Positions 31,071 to 37,672 of a stretch of DNA of 37,672 nt are shown one piece after another. The stretch spans positions 1 to 37,672 of the forward strand of contig CAJBER010000135.1 of the NCBI GenBank assembly GCA_903952135.1. Reading direction: 5' to 3'. The stretch's first letter is position 1; each line of letters opens with the position of its first letter. The stretch comes from an uncultured Algoriphagus sp. (GTDB taxonomy: Bacteria; Bacteroidota; Bacteroidia; Cytophagales; Cyclobacteriaceae). The notes beneath the pieces are model-generated. The model saw only the letters and a list, made by a program, of their open reading frames with translations, was not told the DNA's origin and did not search any database. Both the position numbers and the translations under genes were made by a program.

Positions 31071-32441
31071 TTAGTCCTTCTTTAATTTCCAATTGATTAG
31101 TCCATTGAAATGCCACAGGTCCACTTTATTGTACTGCTGTACTGGAAGAAGTTTTTTACTTGTCAAGGGCTCCTTCACCATCAAAATCAAATGAAAATCT
31201 AGATTTTTTAGTTTTTTGGGAGTATACCTCAGCCCAATATTGTGTTGTCGGTAACTTGGAAAATTGTACTTATTGGCATCAGCATCTTGCGTTGAAGGCA
31301 GGAAATGTAGTCCTGAATAGCTATACAGGTTCAAGGGCAGATTCTCAAACCGATAGGAAACATAACCCACCACAGCAGTTACTGTTTCAAATCCTTCGTT
31401 TCGTTCTCTAGGAATGAAGGTATACCAAGCATCCTTCCCCCATTCCCTAGGACTTAGCCAGCGCCCCTTTCCTCCTATTTGGGTAGCGCTAAGTTGGGTT
31501 TCCCATGCCCCCTTTTTCCAATTCAATTTGGCCGAAACTGCAAAATTTAGGTCTTTAGGATTCTTGTACTGCAGCTCGATCAACGAATTACCCCCATCTC
31601 CTACTCCATGTTGAAATCCACCCTGAATACCTGATATCCATGTTCCATGGGAGTTTTTGGATGTTTTTTCGAATGTAGCCCAGTAGGTCGAAAACAGGTT
31701 GGCTGCATAGGTTTGCGAAAACCGAAGCGTCTTCCCTCCTTTCATCTTCCCTTCAAGTTCCCAAATTCCTAGCCAAGGACTCGTCGTATTTCCAAAATAA
31801 GCTGATGCTTTACCTAGAGGACTTCTACCCTGTGGAAATAATCCGACCGTCTCTCCAACTGGCATCCAATCTTTACTGCCTCGAATGTTCATTCGATTGA
31901 TAGCCAAGGCTGTAATTTTCCAATTGGGTTTGGGTGAATACCAAGCCTGAATCCCTTCTACTACGGTTGGAGAAAGGCGTCCATCCTGAGCATTTACCCA
32001 ATCGGACTGAATTCCCATTTTACCCACTTTAACACCAAAATTCGGTTGGGAATATCCTAGAGAAAGCAACTCTATCCTGCCAAAGAATCGGTCTTGGGGC
32101 TCCAATACATTGAATAAACCAGATTCATACCGGTTCGCTTGGCCGGTAACTGGATCAGGCAACCAAAAATCAGAACTAAAGGCATTGCCGAATACACGAT
32201 AGCCTGCTTGGATTTCCCATTTTTTTTGAAGGGTCAATTTCCCACCTACCAAGGAAGTTAATCCTAAAGCATAGTCAGAACGAAGCGTCTCATTAGGATA
32301 AGCCGTATTCATCCAAAAGCTCCGAAAACTTAACTCAGGTTGAAAAACTGCCTTTTTCTCCTTCTCATCAGTTTGAGCATGGACAGTCTCGCCAAAAAAG
32401 CCGATTGCTAAAAGAAGAAAACTAAAAACTGCAAACCTCAC
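31071..32441 (-). CDS. Outer-membrane porin-like beta-barrel protein
   Basis: A 456-residue exported protein with a signal peptide (MRFAVFSFLLLAIGFFGETV, ending VHAQ). The mature part has alternating aromatic-rich beta strands, such as KKWEIQAGYRVFG, WKITALAINRMNIRG and RQHNIGLRYTPKKL, and a final strand WHFNGLINWKLKKD. This is the pattern of an outer-membrane porin, resembling the OprD-like/OprP-like families. Its ATG overlaps the stop of the TsdA-like cytochrome by four bases (ATGA), so the two genes are coupled, suggesting it brings the substrate or acts with the cytochrome. Substrate is not determinable. Confidence 0.8.
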   Translation of the reverse strand: MRFAVFSFLLLAIGFFGETVHAQTDEKEKKAVFQPELSFRSFWMNTAYPNETLRSDYALGLTSLVGGKLTLQKKWEIQAGYRVFGNAFSSDFWLPDPVTGQANRYESGLFNVLEPQDRFFGRIELLSLGYSQPNFGVKVGKMGIQSDWVNAQDGRLSPTVVEGIQAWYSPKPNWKITALAINRMNIRGSKDWMPVGETVGLFPQGRSPLGKASAYFGNTTSPWLGIWELEGKMKGGKTLRFSQTYAANLFSTYWATFEKTSKNSHGTWISGIQGGFQHGVGDGGNSLIELQYKNPKDLNFAVSAKLNWKKGAWETQLSATQIGGKGRWLSPREWGKDAWYTFIPRERNEGFETVTAVVGYVSYRFENLPLNLYSYSGLHFLPSTQDADANKYNFPSYRQHNIGLRYTPKKLKNLDFHLILMVKEPLTSKKLLPVQQYNKVDLWHFNGLINWKLKKD

Positions 32442-33490
32442 TTGCTGCTCGATTTAGCGGCTTTTATGGGCTTATAGGGTCCAAACTTATGTTGCTCCTC
32501 GGTGAACTCGTCTGAAAAAGGCCCGAATGGATGGTCCATGGGCTTTTTGGAAATATCGGGCCAGTCTTTGGAAAGATCCTTCTTTGGTCGTTCCATGCTA
32601 TTGACATAAGCAGCCACATCCCAAGCATCTTCGTCACTTAAGATGGGCGATTCAAAGGTGGCTCCCAAGGGCATATTGGCTTTTACATATCCTGCAAATC
32701 GGGTAAGTCGGTAGAGACCTGCTCCGTGGTTGTAACTAGCCTCACCCCAAAGCGGAGGATACACATATGCCGTCCCATCTGGCTTGGCCATACCCTTGCC
32801 ATCGGCCTGGTGGCAACTAGCACATTGCGTGTCGTAAACCATCTTGCCTTTGGATGGATCTGCAGCACGATCCAAAAGTGGAACTTCATAAATCCCCGAA
32901 CCAGCAGGTATTTCTCCTTTAGGGACATCCTTCCCAACCCAATTGATGTAAGCGACCATGGCTTTCATTTCCTTGGAGTCCCGCTCCAACGCCTTTCCAT
33001 TGAGACTTCGCTCAAAACAATCGTTGATTCGTTTCTGAACATCCTCCTCTGTTCCAGACCGAGCTCTAAATTTTGGATAGGTAGCAGCTACAGCCCCATA
33101 GTTGTTCCCAAAAGGCGCCGTTCCCGCTTGCAAATGACAATTTTGACAGTTCATTCCATTAGACATGGCCATCACTTTGCCCTTGGGACCAAGGTACTCG
33201 GCTGTATTCGCCACCAGATCCTTGCCATAATGCAGTTCCGCTGCATTAGGTTCTTGGTCTATCGAAGCAAAATCAGGTGCTCTCCAAAGAGAAGCTGGAT
33301 CCGCCAAGGCCTTCACGACAGGGATTTCTACTCCGGATTTAGGAGCTACTTGCTCTCCATTGGAAAGGCTTGGCAGCTGTACCCCTGAAACAGAAAGAAA
33401 AAATAAAAGCCCCACCACAGCCACCAAGGAAACAGCCAAACTCAGGAGAGCTTGGACAAGAGCAATTAGTTTAACGAAGGGCTGCATCAT
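32438..33490 (-). CDS. TsdA-like dihaem cytochrome c (thiosulfate dehydrogenase)
   Basis: A 350-residue envelope protein with an N-terminal membrane segment (about residues 8-36). Two haem c sites are CQNCH (115-119) and CASCH (223-227). The segment between, YPKFRARSGTEEDVQKRI then NDCFERSLNG, is diagnostic of TsdA, which oxidises thiosulfate to tetrathionate or reverses it. Cys158 matches the conserved cysteine that is the unusual axial ligand to haem 1 in TsdA. A generic cytochrome c is the alternative. It is the first gene of a pair with a porin, and a sulfur-transfer cluster lies 2.3 kb away. Confidence 0.85.
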   Translation of the reverse strand: MMQPFVKLIALVQALLSLAVSLVAVVGLLFFLSVSGVQLPSLSNGEQVAPKSGVEIPVVKALADPASLWRAPDFASIDQEPNAAELHYGKDLVANTAEYLGPKGKVMAMSNGMNCQNCHLQAGTAPFGNNYGAVAATYPKFRARSGTEEDVQKRINDCFERSLNGKALERDSKEMKAMVAYINWVGKDVPKGEIPAGSGIYEVPLLDRAADPSKGKMVYDTQCASCHQADGKGMAKPDGTAYVYPPLWGEASYNHGAGLYRLTRFAGYVKANMPLGATFESPILSDEDAWDVAAYVNSMERPKKDLSKDWPDISKKPMDHPFGPFSDEFTEEQHKFGPYKPIKAAKSSSK

Positions 33491-33547
33491 CCGAATTAGA
33501 TTCTTTGAGAAAGATACAAAGTTGGGCTATAACCTCAATTACTTCCA

Positions 33548-33561
33548 GTGACTACGGTCAC
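33548..33561. repeat. Short perfect hairpin in the tsdA upstream region
   Basis: GTGAC (33548-33552) and GTCAC (33557-33561) flank the loop TACG. It lies 58 bases above the TsdA-like start and has no T-tract, so a binding site is as likely as a terminator. Confidence 0.35.
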
Positions 33562-33592
33562 CCAAACTACTATTTTATAAAATTAAACGCTG

Positions 33593-33616
33593 AAAAAAAT
33601 GTGGCTATTCACATTT
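33593..33616 (-). terminator. Terminator overlapping the thioesterase stop
   Basis: AAATGTG (33597-33603) pairs with CACATTT (33610-33616) around a six-base loop containing part of the thioesterase stop codon. On the minus strand a run of seven T residues follows. Confidence 0.75.
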
Positions 33617-34327
33617 AATCTGGGCTTCAAAAACCAATTTCCCCTCTACCCTGCCTTGGATGAATGGGGAGGTATCAGCTCCGATCAGAGTTAAACTGAC
33701 CTCATCCGAAGCTTTGCACTCTGCTAAATAATTAACCGAAATGGAGGTAGGAAAAAGGCCACGATCTGCAACAATATTTTCCACCCACCGGATGTAACTG
33801 GTATGGTTGACATGGTTGTACAAGTCCAAGTCTGAATGCTGCACCTGAATGCGTTTGCTTGCTATTTCTGGACCTGAAGCCTCCAATTTGATTGGTTGCC
33901 AATCGGGGGCTGCCTGAGGATCGAAAAGGGAACTTGGTAGTACAGATTCAGGCTTAAGAATTCTTTTTTTCTCGATATGCACCAGTAGCCACGAGGACAT
34001 GGCTCGAGCCACTACTTCTTCCTGCTTATTCCAAACCAAAAATTCACGAAACGCAAAGGCACCAGCCTGTCCTCTCCCACCTGTAAAAATCCGAAGTGAA
34101 TCTCCCCAGCGAGGAAATTGGCTTACTTTAATTTCCAATCGTGAAAGCGCCCACATCAACTGTTGTTCCAAGAGATTCCTTCCAAATCCTTGAGAATCGG
34201 CATGTTTCCAGGCAATTTCTTGCAAGAGATCCGCCAAAGAGCATAAACTTAAGTTCCCGTTGGGATGCACCTGAAAGGCACCTACCTCGAAAAATTTTTC
34301 AAATTGAAAATTCTCAGGTAAACTCAT
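33605..34327 (-). CDS. Acyl-ACP thioesterase (FatA/FatB-like)
   Basis: A 240-residue double hot-dog protein that hydrolyses acyl-ACP to end chain elongation. The N-terminal hot dog has FEVGAFQVHPNGNLSLCSLADLLQEIA and WALSRLEIKV; the C-terminal hot dog has IQVQHSDLDLYNHVNHTSYIRW, whose Asn-His segment matches the catalytic Asn/His of plant-type thioesterases, and SVNYLAECKASDEV. Length agrees with bacterial members. Its ATG overlaps the stop of the MFS gene by four bases (ATGA), so they are translated together, and it ends in a terminator that overlaps its own stop. Chain-length preference is unknown. Confidence 0.9.
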   Translation of the reverse strand: MSLPENFQFEKFFEVGAFQVHPNGNLSLCSLADLLQEIAWKHADSQGFGRNLLEQQLMWALSRLEIKVSQFPRWGDSLRIFTGGRGQAGAFAFREFLVWNKQEEVVARAMSSWLLVHIEKKRILKPESVLPSSLFDPQAAPDWQPIKLEASGPEIASKRIQVQHSDLDLYNHVNHTSYIRWVENIVADRGLFPTSISVNYLAECKASDEVSLTLIGADTSPFIQGRVEGKLVFEAQIKCE

Positions 34328-35490
34328 GCTACTACTTCGTTTTCTTGCGCTTGAAAGACATTTTTGCTAAAACTAGTGAGCAATAGAATACCTAATCCGT
34401 TAATCCCAATGAGTGCGAAAGAAACTTTTAAATCAAAGAGTTCGGCAATAAAACCAATCAGCGGCGGACCTACCAAAAAGCCAAAGAAGGAAATCGTGGA
34501 CACCAGAGCTAAGGCTACACTAGGTGAATACAGTTTGGACCGCCCTGCGATGCCGTAGGAAACGGGAACGATGGAGGCAACACCAGCACCTACCATTAAA
34601 AAGCCGATACCCGCCGTGAACAGATTGGGAAAGAGCACCGCCAGCAGTAGGCCAAAGAATATGAGCAGCCCACTGACTTGAAGTACGGGAACCTTGCCAA
34701 AACGATTACTTGCCTTGTCGGTCACGAATCTCCCGGAGGCCATAGCGCCCATAAAGCATACGTAGCCCAAAGACACGTATTGGGGTTCAGCTTCAACTAT
34801 TTTTTTAAAATAAACACCCGACCAATCAAACATGCAGCCTTCTGCCATCATCCCCAAAAATGAAATTACTCCTATCCGAAGAAGCAGGGCATCTGGCTTT
34901 CGCAACACGAGTCCACCCTCGTCACCAGGTGCGGGCTTGTCCTTGATGACAAATTTTTGTGACAACAAAATCAATACTGCAGATAGCAAAGCCACCACAA
35001 CGTAGTGCGCTGCAGGAGAAAAGTTAAGGAAAATCATGCCTGCACCTACCCCTGCACCAGTAAAGCCGGCCATGCTCCAGATGCCGTGGAAGGAGGCGAG
35101 AATGCTTTTACCAAACTGATTTTCCAAGCCCAGAGCTTGGGTATTCAATGAAATATTCATGATGTTGCCCAGCACACCAAAACTCATCAAGACTGGCGCA
35201 ATTGTCCAAAGACTTGGGGCCAAACCGATCAAGGGAAGGGTGAGTGCGTAGGCAAAACTACAAATCAAGATGACACTGCGACTACCGTAACGATGTACCG
35301 ACCAACCTGCGATGGGTAACCCAAGCATGGAACCTATAGGCAAACAGAGCAAAAGCGTGCCAAGTTGCCCTTCCGAGAGTTGGAACTTACTTTGAATGTC
35401 CGGGATGCGTGCAGCCCAGCTGGCAAAGCAAATGCCCATAAAGAAAAACATTGCCCCGAGTGCAATTCGACGTTTGGAAAGGTAATTCAT
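34324..35490 (-). CDS. MFS transporter (YbjJ-like)
   Basis: A 388-residue inner-membrane protein with about twelve hydrophobic segments and an N-terminal half RRIALGAMFFFMGICFASW, ARIPDIQSKFQLSEGQLGTL and GLPIAGWSVHRYGSRSVILI (the MFS loop 2-3 motif, here with HRYGSR). It resembles the YbjJ-type group of proton-coupled exporters. Substrate is unknown. The stop overlaps the thioesterase start by four bases, so a fatty-acid or detergent-like cargo released by that enzyme is a possible but unproven link. Confidence 0.88.
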   Translation of the reverse strand: MNYLSKRRIALGAMFFFMGICFASWAARIPDIQSKFQLSEGQLGTLLLCLPIGSMLGLPIAGWSVHRYGSRSVILICSFAYALTLPLIGLAPSLWTIAPVLMSFGVLGNIMNISLNTQALGLENQFGKSILASFHGIWSMAGFTGAGVGAGMIFLNFSPAAHYVVVALLSAVLILLSQKFVIKDKPAPGDEGGLVLRKPDALLLRIGVISFLGMMAEGCMFDWSGVYFKKIVEAEPQYVSLGYVCFMGAMASGRFVTDKASNRFGKVPVLQVSGLLIFFGLLLAVLFPNLFTAGIGFLMVGAGVASIVPVSYGIAGRSKLYSPSVALALVSTISFFGFLVGPPLIGFIAELFDLKVSFALIGINGLGILLLTSFSKNVFQAQENEVVA

Positions 35491-35611
35491 GTATACTAGC
35501 CTGCCTTAAAAACGGAGCTAAGGTACATAGAAAGCAAAATAAAAAGAGACACAATCTCTGTGTGGCTAAAACTATTCCCCTTTATGCCGTGTTGAATCAA
35601 AAATTACAGAT

Positions 35612-35692
35612 ATGGAATTTGTCATTGTGGGGGTTATAGTGCTAACCATCATCGTTTTTATACGATTCATTATTAAAAAAGTATTCGATTAA
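35612..35692 (+). CDS. Candidate 26-residue membrane miniprotein
   Basis: ATG at 35612 opens a 26-codon frame, MEFVIVGVIVLTIIVFIRFI plus a basic end (IKKVFD), a single membrane helix with basic residues on its C-terminal side. A good terminator hairpin begins at the stop codon, as expected for a real transcript. It lies between the divergent MFS gene and the convergent YeeE pair. No family is recognised; chance cannot be excluded. Confidence 0.4.
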   Translation: MEFVIVGVIVLTIIVFIRFIIKKVFD

Positions 35693-35693
35693 A

Positions 35694-35729
35694 AAATGCC
35701 ACCCTTTTGCGAAGGTGGCATTTTGGAAA
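35694..35729. terminator. Bidirectional terminator next to the YeeE gene
   Basis: AAAATGCCACC (35694-35704) pairs with GGTGGCATTTT (35715-35725) around a ten-base loop. It serves the miniprotein frame on the plus strand and the YeeE pair, whose stop is 28 bases away, on the minus strand. Confidence 0.85.
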
Positions 35730-35753
35730 TTTTTAATTTAAGCTCAGGCTCCT

Positions 35754-36248
35754 TTAATTCGGAAAATATTTCTCAAATCTTCCATACACCCAGGTTCCTG
35801 CCAAAGCGGAAATAAGTGTGACCAAGATTACGGTATATCCACTTCCTATTTGTGCAAACAAAGGTCCTGGGCAAGCACCGGTAATCGCCCAGCCAAGGCC
35901 GAAAATAAAGCCCCCAATTAGTTGCCCCTTTTTAAAGACTTTGGTAGGAATGTTGATCGTTTCGCCATGGATGGATTTGATGTTTAAGCGCTTGATCAAC
36001 TGAATCGATATAATACCAGTGACAATGGCAGAACCAATTACACCATACATGTGAAAGGATTGGAAACGAAACATTTCTTGAATGCGAAACCAGGAAATAA
36101 TTTCTGCCTTGACAAAGACTATCCCGAAAATTACCCCGATGAGTACATATTTAAGCAGGGCCAATCCTTTATCCTGAGTCTGACTCGAGTTGGGAGCTAC
36201 GCAATTTGGATCTACTGCTGAATCCATTTTTTTTTGATTTGTTGTCAT
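35754..36248 (-). CDS. YeeE/YedE transporter, second half
   Basis: A 164-residue membrane protein with about four helices, containing the signature AITGACPGPLFAQIGSG. It is the second piece of a split YeeE/YedE (thiosulfate/sulfur transporter) protein; its N-terminal partner is encoded 14 bases upstream. The conserved Cys in GACPGP is thought to hand sulfur groups through the pore in YeeE. A longer frame upstream was rejected because it overlaps the first half entirely; ATG 36248 is in the gap after that gene. It probably imports thiosulfate or a related sulfur compound. Confidence 0.88.
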   Translation of the reverse strand: MTTNQKKMDSAVDPNCVAPNSSQTQDKGLALLKYVLIGVIFGIVFVKAEIISWFRIQEMFRFQSFHMYGVIGSAIVTGIISIQLIKRLNIKSIHGETINIPTKVFKKGQLIGGFIFGLGWAITGACPGPLFAQIGSGYTVILVTLISALAGTWVYGRFEKYFPN

Positions 36249-36262
36249 TAGTTCCAGCCTGT

Positions 36263-36844
36263 TTAAAATCCTACTAGTTTCATTAAAGGCCCAAGCAATA
36301 CGTGAGTCATGAAAAACCCACCGAGCATGAAGAAGATCGTAGCTACCAGAGAAGGCCATTGCAAGGCACTGATCCCCATGATGGCGTGACCAGAGGTACA
36401 TCCTCCTGCATAACGCGTCCCAAATCCAACGAGGAAGCCTCCTATCACAAAGAATAAAATACCCCTACCAGTAAATAAAGAGTCCCAGTTGAAAATTTCA
36501 GCGGGCATCAAATCCGAAAAATTGGTGAGTCCCAATGCTTTCAAGTCTGTTTGCGTGGCTTCTGAAATTACAATTGTGTCTGGATTAGCCAGAAAATTCA
36601 CCGCGATAAATCCCCCAATGGCTGTTCCTAACACAAAAAGTAGATTCCAGATTTCTTTCTTCCAATTGTAAGTAAAGAAAGGAATTCCTGCAGGAACGCA
36701 GGCCGCGCAGATGTGGCGCAAGGACGATGAAATTCCAAAAGCCTTGTTACCTAGGATAAGTAATGCAGGAACGGTGAGCCCAATCATGGGTCCTGCCACA
36801 TACCAAGGCCATGGTTGGGAAATCCATTCAATAAATTGATTCAT
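36263..36844 (-). CDS. YeeE/YedE transporter, first half
   Basis: A 193-residue membrane protein with about four to five helices and the signature [14 protein letters not shown] near residue 143, the Cys-containing motif of YeeE/YedE. In single-chain YeeE proteins this half and the next are fused; here they are two genes, as is common in Bacteroidota. It lies 59 bases after the CstB-like gene, so the three genes form one sulfur unit. A conserved Cys pair at ICAACVPAG (about residues 45-53) may also take part in sulfur transfer. Confidence 0.9.
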   Translation of the reverse strand: MNQFIEWISQPWPWYVAGPMIGLTVPALLILGNKAFGISSSLRHICAACVPAGIPFFTYNWKKEIWNLLFVLGTAIGGFIAVNFLANPDTIVISEATQTDLKALGLTNFSDLMPAEIFNWDSLFTGRGILFFVIGGFLVGFGTRYAGGCTSGHAIMGISALQWPSLVATIFFMLGGFFMTHVLLGPLMKLVGF

Positions 36845-36903
36845 AAGAGGTTACTACTATTTAGTTAAAATCTTTTTGAAGCCCAACGTAAATTTAGTTG
36901 AAC

Positions 36904-37672
36904 TTAAAGTAAGGTGCTTGGACAAACGTAAGCAGAAACAGCTAGTTTACCAGAATCCTTGATGGCCTTGAATCCTCCAGCTACGTCAATTAGATTTTCA
37001 TATCCTCTAGCTTTCAAGGTGGAAACGAAGATCATGGATCGATAGCCACCTGCACAATGTACGTAGTAGGTTTTGTTCTTATCCACCTTCATCATGCTCT
37101 CATTGATGTAATCTAAAGGTGCATTTTCCGCATCAAGTACATGCTCAGAAAGAAATTCTGAATTTTTACGGACATCCAAAACGTGAATTCCCGAATCTCC
37201 ATCCTTGATTTTAGCCAATTCATCTACGGTGATGGAGGTAATCGAATCTACTTCTCTACCCTCATTTTTCCAAGATTTGAACCCTCCCGCTAAGTAGCCG
37301 ATAGAATAATCGTATCCCACGCGAGCCAATCGAGTGATCACTTCTTCTTCCCTACCTTCTTCTGCAACTACCAAAATCTCCTGCTTCAAATCTGGAATCA
37401 TCGCTCCTACCCATACAGCAAAGCTGCCATCGATTCCAATATTAATGGAGTTCGGGATAAATCCTTTCGCAAATTCTTGCGCATTGCGTGTATCCAAAAT
37501 CAAGGCAGACGTTTCATTCGCTGCAGCTTCAAATTCTGCTGGACTCAAAGGTCTAACTCCCCTTTCCAACACTTCGTCAATGCTATCGTAACCCTGAATG
37601 TTCATCATCACGTTTTGTGGGAAGTAGGCTGGTGGAGGGGTAAGGCCATGCAATACTTCTTTGATAAAGGCT
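36904..37672 (-). CDS. CstB-like persulfide dioxygenase-rhodanese fusion, C-terminal part
   Basis: The frame is open through the right edge of the window, so the N terminus is missing. The visible 256 residues start after the metallo-beta-lactamase domain at VLHGLTPPPAYFPQNVMMN, the family's joining segment. Two rhodanese domains follow: the first has no active-site cysteine (LVVAEEGREEEV), and the second has it in VHCAGGYRSM. This MBL, inactive rhodanese, active rhodanese order matches CstB, which oxidises persulfides and makes thiosulfate. It sits 59 bases above the YeeE pair, suggesting joint handling of sulfide or thiosulfate. Confidence 0.88.
   Translation of the reverse strand, partial: AFIKEVLHGLTPPPAYFPQNVMMNIQGYDSIDEVLERGVRPLSPAEFEAAANETSALILDTRNAQEFAKGFIPNSINIGIDGSFAVWVGAMIPDLKQEILVVAEEGREEEVITRLARVGYDYSIGYLAGGFKSWKNEGREVDSITSITVDELAKIKDGDSGIHVLDVRKNSEFLSEHVLDAENAPLDYINESMMKVDKNKTYYVHCAGGYRSMIFVSTLKARGYENLIDVAGGFKAIKDSGKLAVSAYVCPSTLL

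Noticed and set aside
32726-33388. 220-residue plus-strand frame
   Set aside because: Antisense to the TsdA-like cytochrome gene, which has two haem sites and a correct start; no family features on the plus strand.
35754-36401. 215-residue version of the second YeeE gene
   Set aside because: The first 51 residues overlap the first YeeE gene in another frame and lack family similarity; ATG 36248 fits the gap.
1-37672. CRISPR array for the Cas6-like gene
   Set aside because: No regularly spaced repeats of 20 bases or more were seen near the gene or elsewhere by eye; a repeat finder should confirm.
1-37672. tRNA, rRNA or insertion sequences
   Set aside because: No cloverleaf-like sequence, conserved rRNA stretches or transposase gene could be supported in any gap.

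Overview
The window looks like an ordinary chromosomal segment of a Bacteroidota bacterium, most likely order Cytophagales and perhaps Cyclobacteriaceae/Algoriphagus-like. The lineage is inferred from protein families and promoter style, not from a search. Supporting signs are a PUR/DUF3276 protein, a type IX secretion 'plug' protein (DUF5103), a Lacal_2735-type small protein, an acyl-CoA reductase/dicluster-ferredoxin divergent pair, AT-rich TAnnTTTG -7 promoter elements and a lack of Shine-Dalgarno sequences. Coding density is high. I saw no tRNA, rRNA, insertion sequence, prophage or CRISPR array.

Layout. 1-2594: start of a mitochondrial-type aconitase (runs off the left edge), a LuxC-like acyl-CoA reductase and a divergent 2[4Fe-4S] ferredoxin. 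2595-2940: the only gene-free stretch above 300 bases, holding a terminator and a promoter. 2941-6590: PUR-family nucleic-acid-binding protein, AI-2E/PerM permease overlapping ychF by one base, then a solitary Cas6-like endoribonuclease gene. 6604-9811 (minus): ABC-F ATPase followed by the T9SS plug protein. 9893-15537: sorbosone-dehydrogenase-like lipoprotein, TetR-type regulator with an ABC1/AarF kinase, hslV, and pyruvate dehydrogenase E2. 15645-20870 (plus): YheT-like hydrolase, SRAP/HMCES protein, FabH, an unrecognised 183-residue protein, a MORN/YwqK-like exported protein and a 56-residue protein. 20877-25404: cupin, ROK regulator, Zn-ribbon protein, and a Tat-exported Gfo/Idh/MocA oxidoreductase in an operon with a DUF1080 (3-keto-disaccharide hydrolase) protein. 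25563-27878: MsrA-MsrB lipoprotein preceded by a small upstream ORF, an AlkB-like dioxygenase and a Dabb lipoprotein.

28031-30791 (minus) is the most coherent functional unit: fatty-acid desaturase, DEAD-box RNA helicase, a small highly charged protein and a CspA-type cold-shock protein, with gaps of 9, 9 and -8 bases and one terminator at the end. It reads as a cold-adaptation operon. Its first gene appears to start at a non-canonical ATT codon behind a leader that can fold into nested hairpins.

31071-37672 (minus) carries sulfur functions in two blocks: a TsdA-like dihaem cytochrome with an outer-membrane porin, and a CstB-like persulfide dioxygenase/rhodanese (runs off the right edge) with a split YeeE/YedE transporter. 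Between them lie an MFS transporter and an acyl-ACP thioesterase. The points most worth a second look are the lone Cas6, the cold operon with its ATT start and leader RNA, the overlapping CspA cistrons, the tandem repeat over the E2 promoter and the sulfur cluster.
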